Positions 25,249 to 32,801 of a DNA stretch of 64,000 nucleotides are shown piece after piece. The stretch lies in assembly GCF_029626035.1 (NCBI RefSeq), contig NZ_JARUBE010000003.1:6014001-6078000 (forward strand), in the 5' to 3' direction. The translations under genes and the position numbers were made by a program. Within the stretch, counting starts at the first letter, position 1, and the number at the start of each line of letters is the position of its first letter. The stretch comes from Micromonospora sp. WMMD980. GTDB taxonomy: Bacteria > Actinomycetota > Actinomycetes > Mycobacteriales > Micromonosporaceae. The notes below the pieces were generated by a model, which was not told where the DNA came from, made no database searches, and saw nothing but the letters and a program-made list of their open reading frames with translations.

Positions 25249-26031
25249 GTGGCAGAGGCGTACCCGGCGGAGGGCCGGCCCCGTCGCCGGGGCCGGAAGG
25301 TGCTGATCGGTTTCGTCGTCCTGCTGCTGGTGCTGGCCGGGCTGCTCGTCGTCGCCGACCGGGTGGCTGCCGGCGTCGCCGAGCGGGCCATCGCCGACCA
25401 GGTGCGTCAGGAACTCGCCAAGCAGGACGCGCAGTCCGCCGCGCCCAAGGTCGAGGTGGGTGGCTTCCCGTTCCTCAACCAGGTGCTGGCCGGCAGGTAC
25501 GAGCGCATCTCGATCCAGCTCACCGACGTGAAGGGCAACGTGCAGGGCGGCGCGGTGGACGTGCCTCGATTGGACGTGGACGCCCGCAACGTGACCGCCT
25601 CGCTGGACACGCTCCGCTCCGGCCAGGGCGACGTGGTGGCCGAGACCGTCGACGGGCGGGGCACCGTCACCTACGACAGCCTGGCCAAGCTGATCAAGCG
25701 GCCCGGCCTGACGCTCGGCGAGCGCGACGGCAAGCTGGCGGTGACCGCCCCGGTGGACATCCTCGGCGTCAAGCTGACCGTCAACGGCACCGCCGACGTG
25801 ACAGTGGCCGGCGGCAAGGTGGCGCTGCGGTTCAACGACCTCACCGCCGAGGGCCTGCCGAACGTGGCGCTGGCGCGGACGCTGCTGGCCAACTACGCCA
25901 AGAGCATCTCGATCGACGTGCCGCTGCCGGAGCTGCCGTTCCAGCTCAACCTCCGCAAGGTCCAGCCGACGCCTGCGGGCCTGGTGGTCGACGCGGACGC
26001 CAAGAACGTCCCGATCAACTCCGCCGGCTGA
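25249..26031 (+). CDS. DUF2993 (LmeA-like) lipid-binding protein
   Basis: The 260-residue protein has a basic N-terminus, one hydrophobic anchor (KVLIGFVVLLLVLAGLLVVA, about residues 15-34), and then the DUF2993 domain. Recognisable pieces are VEVGGFPFLNQVLAGRYERI, VDVPRLDVDARNVTAS and GRGTVTYDSLAKL. In mycobacteria LmeA is a periplasmic phospholipid-binding protein linked to mannan elongation. The function here may differ, since the family is broad. The GTG at 25249 has GGAGG 4 nt upstream. Confidence 0.8.
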   Translation: MAEAYPAEGRPRRRGRKVLIGFVVLLLVLAGLLVVADRVAAGVAERAIADQVRQELAKQDAQSAAPKVEVGGFPFLNQVLAGRYERISIQLTDVKGNVQGGAVDVPRLDVDARNVTASLDTLRSGQGDVVAETVDGRGTVTYDSLAKLIKRPGLTLGERDGKLAVTAPVDILGVKLTVNGTADVTVAGGKVALRFNDLTAEGLPNVALARTLLANYAKSISIDVPLPELPFQLNLRKVQPTPAGLVVDADAKNVPINSAG

Positions 26032-26111
26032 AAGCTGGCCGGGCGCTCCCGGCTGGCGGTGCCGACGTCTCGCATGCTGGTCGGATCGATGGCGCATGCC
26101 GGGACGGCTGG

Positions 26112-26117
26112 TAGTGT
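26112..26117 (+). promoter_or_regulatory. -10 hexamer of the cysteine leader transcript
   Basis: TAGTGT ends 8 nt before the ATG at 26126, placing the transcript start at or next to the leader peptide start codon. The leader peptide would therefore be translated leaderless. Confidence 0.6.
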
Positions 26118-26125
26118 CCCTGCCC

Positions 26126-26203
26126 ATGGGGACCCACCTCACCAAACGGCGCGCGGTCGACCTGTGCCGCGTGGCCACCTGCCTGTGTCGCCCCGTCATC
26201 TGA
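26126..26203 (+). CDS. 25-residue cysteine leader peptide
   Basis: The short frame reads MGTHLTKRRAVDLCR and then VATCLCRPVI before a TGA. Cysteine codons are at 26165, 26180 and 26186, clustered at the end. Sequences of the LTKRRAVDLCR type precede sulfur-assimilation operons in many actinobacteria. Polycysteine leader ORFs that are leaderless and attenuate downstream genes when cysteine is plentiful have been demonstrated in mycobacteria. Here it lies 195 bp before the sulfurtransferase gene, with hairpins over its stop codon. Function by homology of arrangement is strong; attenuation itself is inferred. Confidence 0.8.
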   Translation: MGTHLTKRRAVDLCRVATCLCRPVI

Positions 26204-26235
26204 CGGCGGGGCTGTCTCCGGCCGCCTGAGCGGCC
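26190..26235 (+). promoter_or_regulatory. candidate attenuator hairpins
   Basis: Hairpin 1 (26190-26212) pairs GCCCC with GGGGC and GTC with GAC around the leader stop codon. Hairpin 2 (26220-26235) pairs GGCCGC with GCGGCC around CTGA. A ribosome slowed at the three cysteine codons would cover the 5' side of hairpin 1. No clear T-run follows, so Rho-dependent control is more likely than an intrinsic terminator. Confidence 0.45.
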
Positions 26236-26398
26236 ATCGGCACCAAGGGTCCACCACACCCCCCGAACGCCCGGCAGCGGCGCCGTCGCACGTACCCGTG
26301 ATCCGTTCCTAGCTCTGGGTCCCGCGCGTGGTGCGACAACCACCGACTTCGATCTCCGCGCGCAGGCTCACCACCCATCCTCACCAGGGAGTGATCTG

Positions 26399-27247
26399 AT
26401 GAGTCGCGACACCGCACTCGTCTCGGCCGAGTGGGCCGAGAAGAACCTCGACACCCCGGGCGTCGTCTTCGTCGAGGTCGACGAGGACACCTCGGCCTAC
26501 GACACCGGCCACCTGGCCGGCGCGATCAAGCTCGACTGGAAGACCGACCTCCAGGACCAGGTCCGGCGGGACTTCGTCAACCAGGAGCAGTTCGCCGCGC
26601 TGCTCTCCAAGCGGGGCATCGCCAACGACGACACCGTCATCCTCTACGGCGGCAACAACAACTGGTTCGCCGCGTACGCGTACTGGTACTTCAAGCTCTA
26701 CGGTCACCGCGACGTCAAGCTGCTCGACGGCGGTCGCAAGAAGTGGGAGCTGGACGCCCGCCCGCTGGTCTCCGACGCGGTGACCCGCCCGGCGACGCAG
26801 TACGTCGCGCAGGCGCCGGACACGTCGATCCGCGCGTTCCGCGACGAGGTGGTCGACGCGATCGGCACCAGGAACCTGGTCGACGTGCGCAGCCCCGACG
26901 AGTACGCCGGCCGGCTGCTCGCCCCGGCCCACCTCCCGCAGGAGCAGGCGCAGCGGGCCGGGCACGTGCCGACCGCGATCAGTGTGCCGTGGTCCAAGGC
27001 GGCCAACGAGGACGGCACGTTCAAGTCCGACGACGAGCTGCGCAAGATCTATGCCGACGCCGGGCTGGACGACGGCAAGGAGACGATCGCCTACTGCCGG
27101 ATCGGCGAGCGCTCGTCGCACACCTGGTTCGTGCTCCAGGAGCTGCTCGGGCACCGGAACGTGAAGAACTACGACGGATCCTGGACCGAGTACGGCTCGC
27201 TCGTCGGTGTGCCGGTGGCGCTCGGCGACGAGCCCGGGGAGGCGTGA
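26399..27247 (+). CDS. thiosulfate/3-mercaptopyruvate sulfurtransferase
   Basis: The 282-residue protein has two rhodanese domains. The N-terminal one includes DEDTSAYDTGHLAGAIKLDW and is inactive in such tandem proteins. The C-terminal one carries NLVDVRSPDEYAG and the active-site loop YCRIGERSSHTWF with its catalytic cysteine near residue 232. It transfers sulfane sulfur to a thiol or cyanide. It matches the CysA/SseC-linked sulfurtransferases of actinobacteria. DUF1416 follows after 2 bp, and the whole operon sits behind the cysteine leader. Confidence 0.93.
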   Translation: MSRDTALVSAEWAEKNLDTPGVVFVEVDEDTSAYDTGHLAGAIKLDWKTDLQDQVRRDFVNQEQFAALLSKRGIANDDTVILYGGNNNWFAAYAYWYFKLYGHRDVKLLDGGRKKWELDARPLVSDAVTRPATQYVAQAPDTSIRAFRDEVVDAIGTRNLVDVRSPDEYAGRLLAPAHLPQEQAQRAGHVPTAISVPWSKAANEDGTFKSDDELRKIYADAGLDDGKETIAYCRIGERSSHTWFVLQELLGHRNVKNYDGSWTEYGSLVGVPVALGDEPGEA

Positions 27248-27249
27248 CC

Positions 27250-27582
27250 ATGACCGCTCCGACCGCTCCGACCGCTGCCGGCTGTGCCGCGCCGGACCAG
27301 GCCGCCCCGCTCCCGGCCAGCCTGGACCTGGAGAAGGAAACCGTCATCACCGGCCAGGTGCTGGCCGAGTCCGGCGAGGCCGTGCCGGGCGCGTACGTCC
27401 GGCTGCTCGACTCGACGGGCGAGTTCACCGCCGAGGTGGTGACGTCCCCGGCCGGCCAGTTCCGCTTCTTCGCCGCGCCGGGCTCGTGGACGCTCCGGGC
27501 GCTGTCCCGGCACGGCAACGGCGACACCGCCGTGACCGCCGCGCGCGGCATCAACGAGGTCACCGTCACCGTGAAGGTGTAA
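27250..27582 (+). CDS. DUF1416 family protein (SseC-like)
   Basis: The 110-residue protein has the conserved core LEKETVITGQVLAESGEAVP, then GAYVRLLDSTGEFTAEVVTS and FFAAPGSWTLRALSRHG. It resembles a small beta-sandwich (carboxypeptidase regulatory-like) fold. In mycobacteria the orthologous sseC follows the sulfurtransferase gene, and its biochemical role is unknown. Cys 12 is the only cysteine visible. The stop codon TAA is the first part of element R3. Confidence 0.9.
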   Translation: MTAPTAPTAAGCAAPDQAAPLPASLDLEKETVITGQVLAESGEAVPGAYVRLLDSTGEFTAEVVTSPAGQFRFFAAPGSWTLRALSRHGNGDTAVTAARGINEVTVTVKV

Positions 27583-27635
27583 GGAGCGGCCCCCTGTTAA
27601 CGCTTCCGGTAGAGGAAGGGCCCCTTCTTAACACC
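27577..27635. repeat. dispersed palindromic element R3 (sub-type A)
   Basis: The element begins GTGTAAGGAGCGGCCCCC, continues with the sub-type A loop TTAACGCTTCCGGTAGAG, and ends AAGGGCCCCTTCTTAACACC. The TAA inside its first bases is the DUF1416 stop codon. Arms are imperfect (GCGGCCCC against GGGCCCC), so it is a slightly decayed copy. Confidence 0.75.
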
Positions 27636-27770
27636 TGCGCCGCCTGACAGTGCTGAGATCGTGGCCCGCCGCCCCCGTCCGGGGTGGCGGGCCACGGGCG
27701 TCCACGGCGGTCCTTGCCCGGGCGTGGCACGCTGGGCGGCGGCGTTCCGCCGCACCGAAAGGGGACCGAG

Positions 27771-28826
27771 GTGCCTGACGACGTCGCCGGCTACGCCCGT
27801 CGCTACCTGGTCGACTTCATCGACGGCAACCGGGGCGAGGAGATCGCCCGCGAGCTCGCGCCGCCGGCGGGGCGGTCCGGCCGGTCCCGTCCGTTCGACG
27901 TCTCGGTCGCCAGTCTCGACCAGGATCTCTCGTTCCTCACCAAACGGGCCACGCTGGTCACCGCCAAGCTGGTTCTCTCCCAGCCCGGCGGCGCCTTGTG
28001 CTACCTGGCGAACCGTGAACGGTGCAAGCGGTGCGGGGAGGATCCGTCCCGCTGCGGACGGGAGTGCCGGTTCGAGGACATTCAGATCGACGACCTCTAC
28101 GCCGAGTGCGAGGACCTGGAGAGGCTCGGCGCGTACCTGCGGGACTGCGCGCCGCTGCTGGAGAGCGGCCAGTTGGTCTACTTCCCGCAGACCTCCCGCC
28201 GCAGCCACCTGGAGTCCCGCGCGCCGGACGCCCAGTCGACCTCGTCGCCCTTCGACAGCGTCGGTCGGATCGAGCTGGGGGACCACCCGGACCGCACGCT
28301 GGACCTGATCGTGAAGGGGCACCGGGTCGTCGACGTGCCGAGTGGAGACCCGGTCAAGGCGCGCCTGGTCACCCCGCTGCTCCGACTGGACCTGCCGATG
28401 CTGGAGGGCACCTCGCTGCGCGACTACTGCGCCATCCTCACCCAGGAGGGCGACGCGCTCGCCGCGACCCAGGCCTACCTGCGGGGGCGGATGCTGGACG
28501 TCGACACCGATCCGGAGAAGGCGCTGGTGCAGTTGGCGAAGCTCGACGCGGAGATCCAGGAAGGTGTGCGCGCGGCGCGTTCCGAGGTCGCCCGGGTGGC
28601 CCGACGGTCGGCCGTGCAGGCCGCCGGCGCCGCGGTGGCGACCGTCGCGGCCACCCTGGTCGCGGTGGAGGGCGCGCAGTTGGCGCCGGTGCTCGGCATG
28701 CTCGGGGCGGGCGGTTTCTTCTCCGCCGTGCTCGCCGCCGACCAGTACGCCGACCGGCGCGGTGAGCTGCGTCAGCGGCCCTTCTACCTGCTGTGGCTGC
28801 TGTCCCGCCGGTCCGTCCCGGCCTGA
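27771..28826 (+). CDS. unrecognised protein with CxxC-type cysteine cluster and C-terminal membrane segments
   Basis: I do not recognise this 351-residue protein. It starts with GTG after AAAGGGG. Near residue 85 there is a compact cluster CKRCGEDPSRCGRECRF (C-x2-C-x6-C-x3-C), likely a zinc or iron-sulfur site. A helical middle part follows (EDIQIDDLYAECEDLERLGA, then FPQTSRRSHLESR). Near residue 275 a helical charged region leads into two hydrophobic segments (AAGAAVATVAATLVAV, LAPVLGMLGAGGFFSAVLA), ending in a basic tail. The C-terminus is probably membrane-bound. It stands alone after the sulfur operon. Confidence 0.65.
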   Translation: MPDDVAGYARRYLVDFIDGNRGEEIARELAPPAGRSGRSRPFDVSVASLDQDLSFLTKRATLVTAKLVLSQPGGALCYLANRERCKRCGEDPSRCGRECRFEDIQIDDLYAECEDLERLGAYLRDCAPLLESGQLVYFPQTSRRSHLESRAPDAQSTSSPFDSVGRIELGDHPDRTLDLIVKGHRVVDVPSGDPVKARLVTPLLRLDLPMLEGTSLRDYCAILTQEGDALAATQAYLRGRMLDVDTDPEKALVQLAKLDAEIQEGVRAARSEVARVARRSAVQAAGAAVATVAATLVAVEGAQLAPVLGMLGAGGFFSAVLAADQYADRRGELRQRPFYLLWLLSRRSVPA

Positions 28827-28880
28827 CCGGGGTGCCGAGGCGCGGGCGGGCGGTTCGCCGACGCGTGGCACCATGACCCG

Positions 28881-29729
28881 GTGAGTGCCGTCCCGCCGGG
28901 CTACGCCCCGCCCACCCGTCCCGACCAGCCCGGTTCCGGCCGCCGCCGGCAGCGCTGGTTGGTGGCCGCCACGGTGGTGTGGGCCGTGCTGCTCGCCGGG
29001 CTGACCTGGTGGTCCGTCCGCGACGATCCACCCACCGTCAAGGAGCAGCGCTCGCTGGACCAGGCCGGTCCGGTGGTGGACCGGGCGATCGGCGAGCTGA
29101 GCGCCGCGATCGGCACGGTCGGGGTGCCGGCGCTCCTGCCGGACCGGCTGGAGCGCGACTGCCGGGTGACGCCGTTGGAGCGCGGCGCGGCGCTGGAGCG
29201 CGGCATCGAGGTGGCGACCGCCGGCGGTGACGCCCGGGACGTGCTGCGTCGGGTGGCCGACCGACTGCCGTCCGTTTGGCGGGCCGGCGTCTCGTCGTTC
29301 GACGGCGAGCCGCTGCTGCGCGCCGACGCCGGCGACTTCGTGGCGGTCGAGGGCCGGCCCGGCGGGCCCGGGCGGGTGCTGCTGACCGTCGCCACCGGCT
29401 GCCGTCCGGTCGGCGCGGGTTACCGCGCCCCGGCCGCCGACGCGGCCGGAGAGTCCGCCGCGCTGGCCGGCGCGCTGGCCCGGTGGGGCGGCGCGAGCGG
29501 GCCGGTCCAGGTGCTGACCGCGCCCTGCCCCGGCGGTGGCACCGTCCGGACCGCCCGTGCCGAGGCGGCCGCGCCTGCCGACCAACGGCTGGCCGCCGCG
29601 TTCGGCGCCGGCGCCGCGCCGGTGGTGGACTCCGTCGACAGGTACGCCCGGGCGGGTGAGCAGGCCGTGCTGGCGGAGCGGGTCGACGAGCGGGTCCGGG
29701 TGGCGGTGACCACCCCCTGTCCGTCCTGA
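28881..29729 (+). CDS. membrane-anchored extracytoplasmic protein of unknown function
   Basis: The 282-residue protein has a proline-rich cytoplasmic start, a basic stretch (GRRRQRW) and one hydrophobic segment (WLVAATVVWAVLLAGLTWW, about 27-45), so the rest should be outside the membrane. The outer part has four cysteines (RDCRVT, ATGCRPVG, TAPCPGGG, TTPCPS) that could form two disulfides. No family was recognised. It starts at GTG 28881 with a CACCAT hexamer 6 nt upstream. It converges with the glucosidase gene, 10 bp between stops. Confidence 0.6.
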   Translation: MSAVPPGYAPPTRPDQPGSGRRRQRWLVAATVVWAVLLAGLTWWSVRDDPPTVKEQRSLDQAGPVVDRAIGELSAAIGTVGVPALLPDRLERDCRVTPLERGAALERGIEVATAGGDARDVLRRVADRLPSVWRAGVSSFDGEPLLRADAGDFVAVEGRPGGPGRVLLTVATGCRPVGAGYRAPAADAAGESAALAGALARWGGASGPVQVLTAPCPGGGTVRTARAEAAAPADQRLAAAFGAGAAPVVDSVDRYARAGEQAVLAERVDERVRVAVTTPCPS

Positions 29730-29739
29730 GTCGGCCGGC

Positions 29740-31794
29740 TCAGTGGCTGTGGTTCCCGTCGTGCGGGGCGCGGCTACGGCCCAGGGCATCCACCCGCCCC
29801 CACCGACCGGGGATGTCGAGCAGCTCCACCCGGCCCATTCCCGGCGGCACCGCCGGGTCGATGATCAGATGATCGCCCTGCGGCTCCAGCCCCAGCATCA
29901 CCCGGAGCAGCAGCAGAGGAGTGCCGGCGGACCAGGCCTGCGGGCTGCACGCGGTCGGATACTGCACCGGGTAGTCGGTGAGGCCGCGCTCGTAGCCGGC
30001 GAACGCTTCGGGGAGCCGCCCGCCGAAGTAGTGGGACGCGCTGAGTATCGAGTCGCAGATCTGGCCCGCCTCGTGCCGGAAGCCGTACCTCCACAGGCCC
30101 CAGGCGATGATCGAGTTGTCGAACGGCCACACCGTGCCGACGTGGTAGCCGATCGGGTTGTAGCGGCCCTGGTCGTCGGCGAGCGTCCGGACCCCCCAGC
30201 CGGAGAAGAGCCGCGGACCGAGCAGATGCGCGGCGACCGCCGGGGCCCGGGCCTCGTCGACGATGCCGCTCCACAGCAGGTGCCCGATGTTGGAGGTGAG
30301 CGCGTCCACATGCCGCCCCTGCGGGTCCAGGGCCAGCGCGTAGTACTCCCGCTCCGGGATCCAGAAGTCGCGGTTGAACCGCTCCTTGAGCGCCGCCGCC
30401 TCGCGTTCCAGCCGGTCCGCGTACGCCTGGTCGCCCCAGATCTCCCGGGCCATCCGGGCGCCGCGCCGCTTCGCGTCGTAGGCGTACCCCTGCAGTTCGC
30501 AGGTGGCCCGGGGAAACGGCGGCAGCCGGCCGTCGGAGTAGGAGATGGCGTCCGGGGAGTCCTTCCAGCACTGGTTCGGCAGCCCGGTCTCCGGGTTGCG
30601 GGTCATGTACCAGACGTAACCCGTCCCGAGCAGGTCCCCGTACGTGTCGAGCCAGGTCAGCGCCGCCCGGGTCTCCTGTTCGAGTCGGCGCACCAGCTCC
30701 GTGTCCCCGGTCCACCGCTCGTACTCGTCGAGCAGGATCACGAAGAGCGCGGTGGTGTCGGCCGCGCCGTAGTACGGCGAGTGGGGCTGCTCCTCGAAGC
30801 CGGCGGTCTCGCCGTACCGCAGCTCGTGCAGGATCTTGCCGGGTTCCTCGTCCCGGAAGTCGTCGATCCGCCCGCCCTGCAACCCGGCCAGCATGAGGAT
30901 CGTCGGCTGGATCATCTCGGGCAGGAACGGCAGGATCTGGAGCGAGGTGAAGATGCTGTCCCGCCCGAACAGCGTCATGAACCAGGGCAGGCCGGCGGCG
31001 ACCAGCCGCACGCCGAGCGTGATCGACTCGTAGCGGAGGGCGGCCAGGTCGTTGAGGCTGCGCCGGTACGCCCCGGCGAGCGGCTCGCAGTCGCAGCCGA
31101 GCTTGGGCGCGTTCTCGACCAGCGCGTTCTGCTCGGCCTCGATGGCCGCCACCGAGCGGTGGCCGCCCAGCGGCAGGGTGGCCCGGATGTCCTCGCCCCG
31201 TGCCCCATAGATGACGGTGGCGACGTGCAGTCGGGTGGTCCACTCTCCGTGCGCCGCGATGCGGATCCGAAACGTCATCCCGCCCTGGTCGACCTCGGCG
31301 GGCGCGGTGCTGCTGATCCTGGCCTCCCGGTGGAAGCCCTGCCGGCGGTAGGTGAGCCGCAGCCCGTTCTCCTCCACCGTCGGCGTGACGCTGCCCTTCT
31401 TCCTCCGCTGGTGCTTGATCTCGAAGAGGTCGGCGAAGTCGGAGCCGATGTCGAGCCGGAGACGGAACTCCTTGTCCTCCTCGGAGTGGTTGAGCAGGGT
31501 CACCTTTTCGTCGAAGCTGCCGCCGACGGAGCGGCTGCGAATCACCGAGACGTCCGCGTCGAGGTAGTGCGTCGGTTCGCCGGGGACCATGAAGAACCGG
31601 GTCTTGTAGGAGTGCGCGTCGTCGATGGAGAGGGCGTGCAGCAGTTGCCCGTCGAGGGAGAGGATCCAGGTGGAGAGGAACCGGGTGTCGAAGGAGAACA
31701 GCCCGGTGGGGAAGTCGTACGACGGTTCGATGTTGCCGCGCCGGTCGCTGACCAGGAAGGTGTTGCCGTCGAGGATGCTCACCCGGTCCTTCAC
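29740..31794 (-). CDS. amylo-alpha-1,6-glucosidase/glycogen debranching-type glycoside hydrolase
   Basis: The 684-residue protein has the N-terminal debranching-enzyme domain (FLVSDRRGNIEPSYDFPTGL and DDAHSYKTRFFMVPGEPTH). An (alpha/alpha)6 catalytic barrel follows, with WFMTLFGRDSIFTSLQILPF, EFRD-type acidic motifs, PYYGAADTTALFVILLDEY and YNPIGYHVGTVWPFDNSI. This is the GH15/GH63/AGL-like group often labelled glycogen debranching or trehalose-like hydrolase. The precise substrate is uncertain. The GTG start at 31794 overlaps the SCP2 gene's stop (GTGA), so the two are translated together. Confidence 0.85.
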   Translation of the reverse strand: MKDRVSILDGNTFLVSDRRGNIEPSYDFPTGLFSFDTRFLSTWILSLDGQLLHALSIDDAHSYKTRFFMVPGEPTHYLDADVSVIRSRSVGGSFDEKVTLLNHSEEDKEFRLRLDIGSDFADLFEIKHQRRKKGSVTPTVEENGLRLTYRRQGFHREARISSTAPAEVDQGGMTFRIRIAAHGEWTTRLHVATVIYGARGEDIRATLPLGGHRSVAAIEAEQNALVENAPKLGCDCEPLAGAYRRSLNDLAALRYESITLGVRLVAAGLPWFMTLFGRDSIFTSLQILPFLPEMIQPTILMLAGLQGGRIDDFRDEEPGKILHELRYGETAGFEEQPHSPYYGAADTTALFVILLDEYERWTGDTELVRRLEQETRAALTWLDTYGDLLGTGYVWYMTRNPETGLPNQCWKDSPDAISYSDGRLPPFPRATCELQGYAYDAKRRGARMAREIWGDQAYADRLEREAAALKERFNRDFWIPEREYYALALDPQGRHVDALTSNIGHLLWSGIVDEARAPAVAAHLLGPRLFSGWGVRTLADDQGRYNPIGYHVGTVWPFDNSIIAWGLWRYGFRHEAGQICDSILSASHYFGGRLPEAFAGYERGLTDYPVQYPTACSPQAWSAGTPLLLLRVMLGLEPQGDHLIIDPAVPPGMGRVELLDIPGRWGRVDALGRSRAPHDGNHSH

Positions 31795-32174
31795 GCCGAC
31801 CGCCGGACGTGCTCGCGGGCGCGCTCCCTCGGGTCCCGCACCCCGGGCCGGTCGGGCAGGAAGCGGCGGAGCGCCAGGAGCAGCACCACGTGCCCGCCGA
31901 ACGTGGCCTCGTTGCGCAGCACCGCCGACAGCGCGGCTTCACGGCCGCTGACCAGCTCTTCGAAGAGCTGGGTGCCGATGGTCAGCACGGCGTCCGCCGG
32001 GCGTTCCTCCTGCCGGCTCACCCGGGCCGACCCGGGCGCCAGCGCCACGTACCAGTGTTCGGTGTGGTTGCCGTCGGTCAGGTCGATCTGGAGGGTGCCG
32101 CCGATCGGGCTGCGCAACAGGGCGGGGGCGCGTGCCGGCAGGGACGCGAAGAACAGTTCGATCGCCTCAGTCAC
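31791..32174 (-). CDS. SCP2 sterol-binding-like protein
   Basis: The 127-residue protein shows the SCP2 pattern: SPIGGTLQIDLTDGNHTEHW, VALAPGSARVSRQEERPADA, VLTIGTQLFEELVSGREAAL, and a hydrophobic helix VVLLLALRRFLP. SCP2 domains bind lipids or acyl chains, and many bacterial single-domain members have no known role. The GTG at 32174 follows TACCAT by 6 nt. It is the promoter-proximal gene of a two-gene unit with the glycoside hydrolase. Confidence 0.75.
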   Translation of the reverse strand: MTEAIELFFASLPARAPALLRSPIGGTLQIDLTDGNHTEHWYVALAPGSARVSRQEERPADAVLTIGTQLFEELVSGREAALSAVLRNEATFGGHVVLLLALRRFLPDRPGVRDPRERAREHVRRSA

Positions 32175-32180
32175 ATCCGA

Positions 32181-32186
32181 ATGGTA
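32181..32186 (-). promoter_or_regulatory. -10 hexamer, leaderless promoter
   Basis: Minus-strand TACCAT ends 6 nt before the GTG at 32174. Confidence 0.45.
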
Positions 32187-32254
32187 GGCAGTTGCCCGGC
32201 AAATCGGGTTGAGAACGGCTCACCGGGCAGAATGGACATCCCGGATGGGGTGGT

Positions 32255-32617
32255 TCAGTAGACCAGGGCCTGCGCGCCCTCGGCCATCGCCTCCTCGACG
32301 AAGACCGCCGCCCCGGCGATCCGGACACCCGGCAGCACGTCGTCCGGGCCGATGTCCCGCCGGGCGGCGCACTGGGTGCAGGCGGTCACCCGGCCGGTGG
32401 TGAGGATCACGTGCAGCAGCTCGGCCAGCGGCGCCGAGTGTGGCAGCTCGAACGACTCCGCGCGCCCGGGCACAGCGAACCAGGTCGACTCACCGGTGAG
32501 CCAGAGCGACACGTCCACCCCGGCAGCGGCCGCGGTGGCGGCGACGGTGAACGCCTGGGCGCAGCGTTCCGCGGCGTCCGCCCCGGCGGTGGCCTTCACG
32601 ACGAGAGTGCGCGCCAT
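32255..32617 (-). CDS. DsrE-family protein
   Basis: The 120-residue protein starts MARTLVVKATAGADAAERCA and has the DsrE/DsrF-like alpha-beta layout. VDVSLWLTGESTWFAV is followed by a potentially reactive pair TACTQCAARRDI near residue 83 and GAAVFVEEAMAEGAQALVY at the end. DsrE-type proteins carry sulfur or form trimers in sulfur relay, so the cysteines could matter. No tusBC partners adjoin it. The ATG at 32617 follows TATGCT by 7 nt. Confidence 0.8.
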   Translation of the reverse strand: MARTLVVKATAGADAAERCAQAFTVAATAAAAGVDVSLWLTGESTWFAVPGRAESFELPHSAPLAELLHVILTTGRVTACTQCAARRDIGPDDVLPGVRIAGAAVFVEEAMAEGAQALVY

Positions 32618-32624
32618 GCCGCCC

Positions 32625-32630
32625 AGCATA
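32625..32630 (-). promoter_or_regulatory. -10 hexamer, leaderless promoter (overlaps opposing -10)
   Basis: Minus-strand TATGCT ends 7 nt before the DsrE-family ATG at 32617. Its outer two bases (32629-32630) are also the first two bases of the plus-strand hexamer TAGGAT. Confidence 0.5.
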
Positions 32631-32634
32631 GGAT
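32629..32634 (+). promoter_or_regulatory. -10 hexamer, leaderless promoter (overlaps opposing -10)
   Basis: TAGGAT ends 7 nt before the ATG at 32642, giving a leaderless transcript for the 34-residue protein. It shares two bases with the divergent -10. Confidence 0.5.
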
Positions 32635-32641
32635 GGCCCGG

Positions 32642-32746
32642 ATGGTTACCGAGATCGGGTTCGTCAGCCTGCTCGTCGCCGGCCTCGGCGCGCTCGCCGG
32701 TGGCCTGGTCTACGTCGCGGTCCGAATAGCAAGAGGTAGATGGTGA
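32642..32746 (+). CDS. 34-residue single-pass membrane peptide
   Basis: The peptide reads MVTEIGFVSLLVAGLGALAG, then GLVYVAVRIARGRW. It is one long hydrophobic helix ending in a basic patch, so the N-terminus should face out. The promoter at 32629 sets the ATG at 32642 rather than an in-frame ATG at 32633. It lies 55 bp before the nitrobindin-like gene, in the same direction, and may share its transcript. Similar short peptides are known in actinobacteria but I know of no function. Confidence 0.6.
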   Translation: MVTEIGFVSLLVAGLGALAGGLVYVAVRIARGRW

Positions 32747-32801
32747 GCGTGAGGAGTGAGTCGGGTTTGCGAGCCCCGCAGTCACGAACGAAGGCGGCCC
32801 A

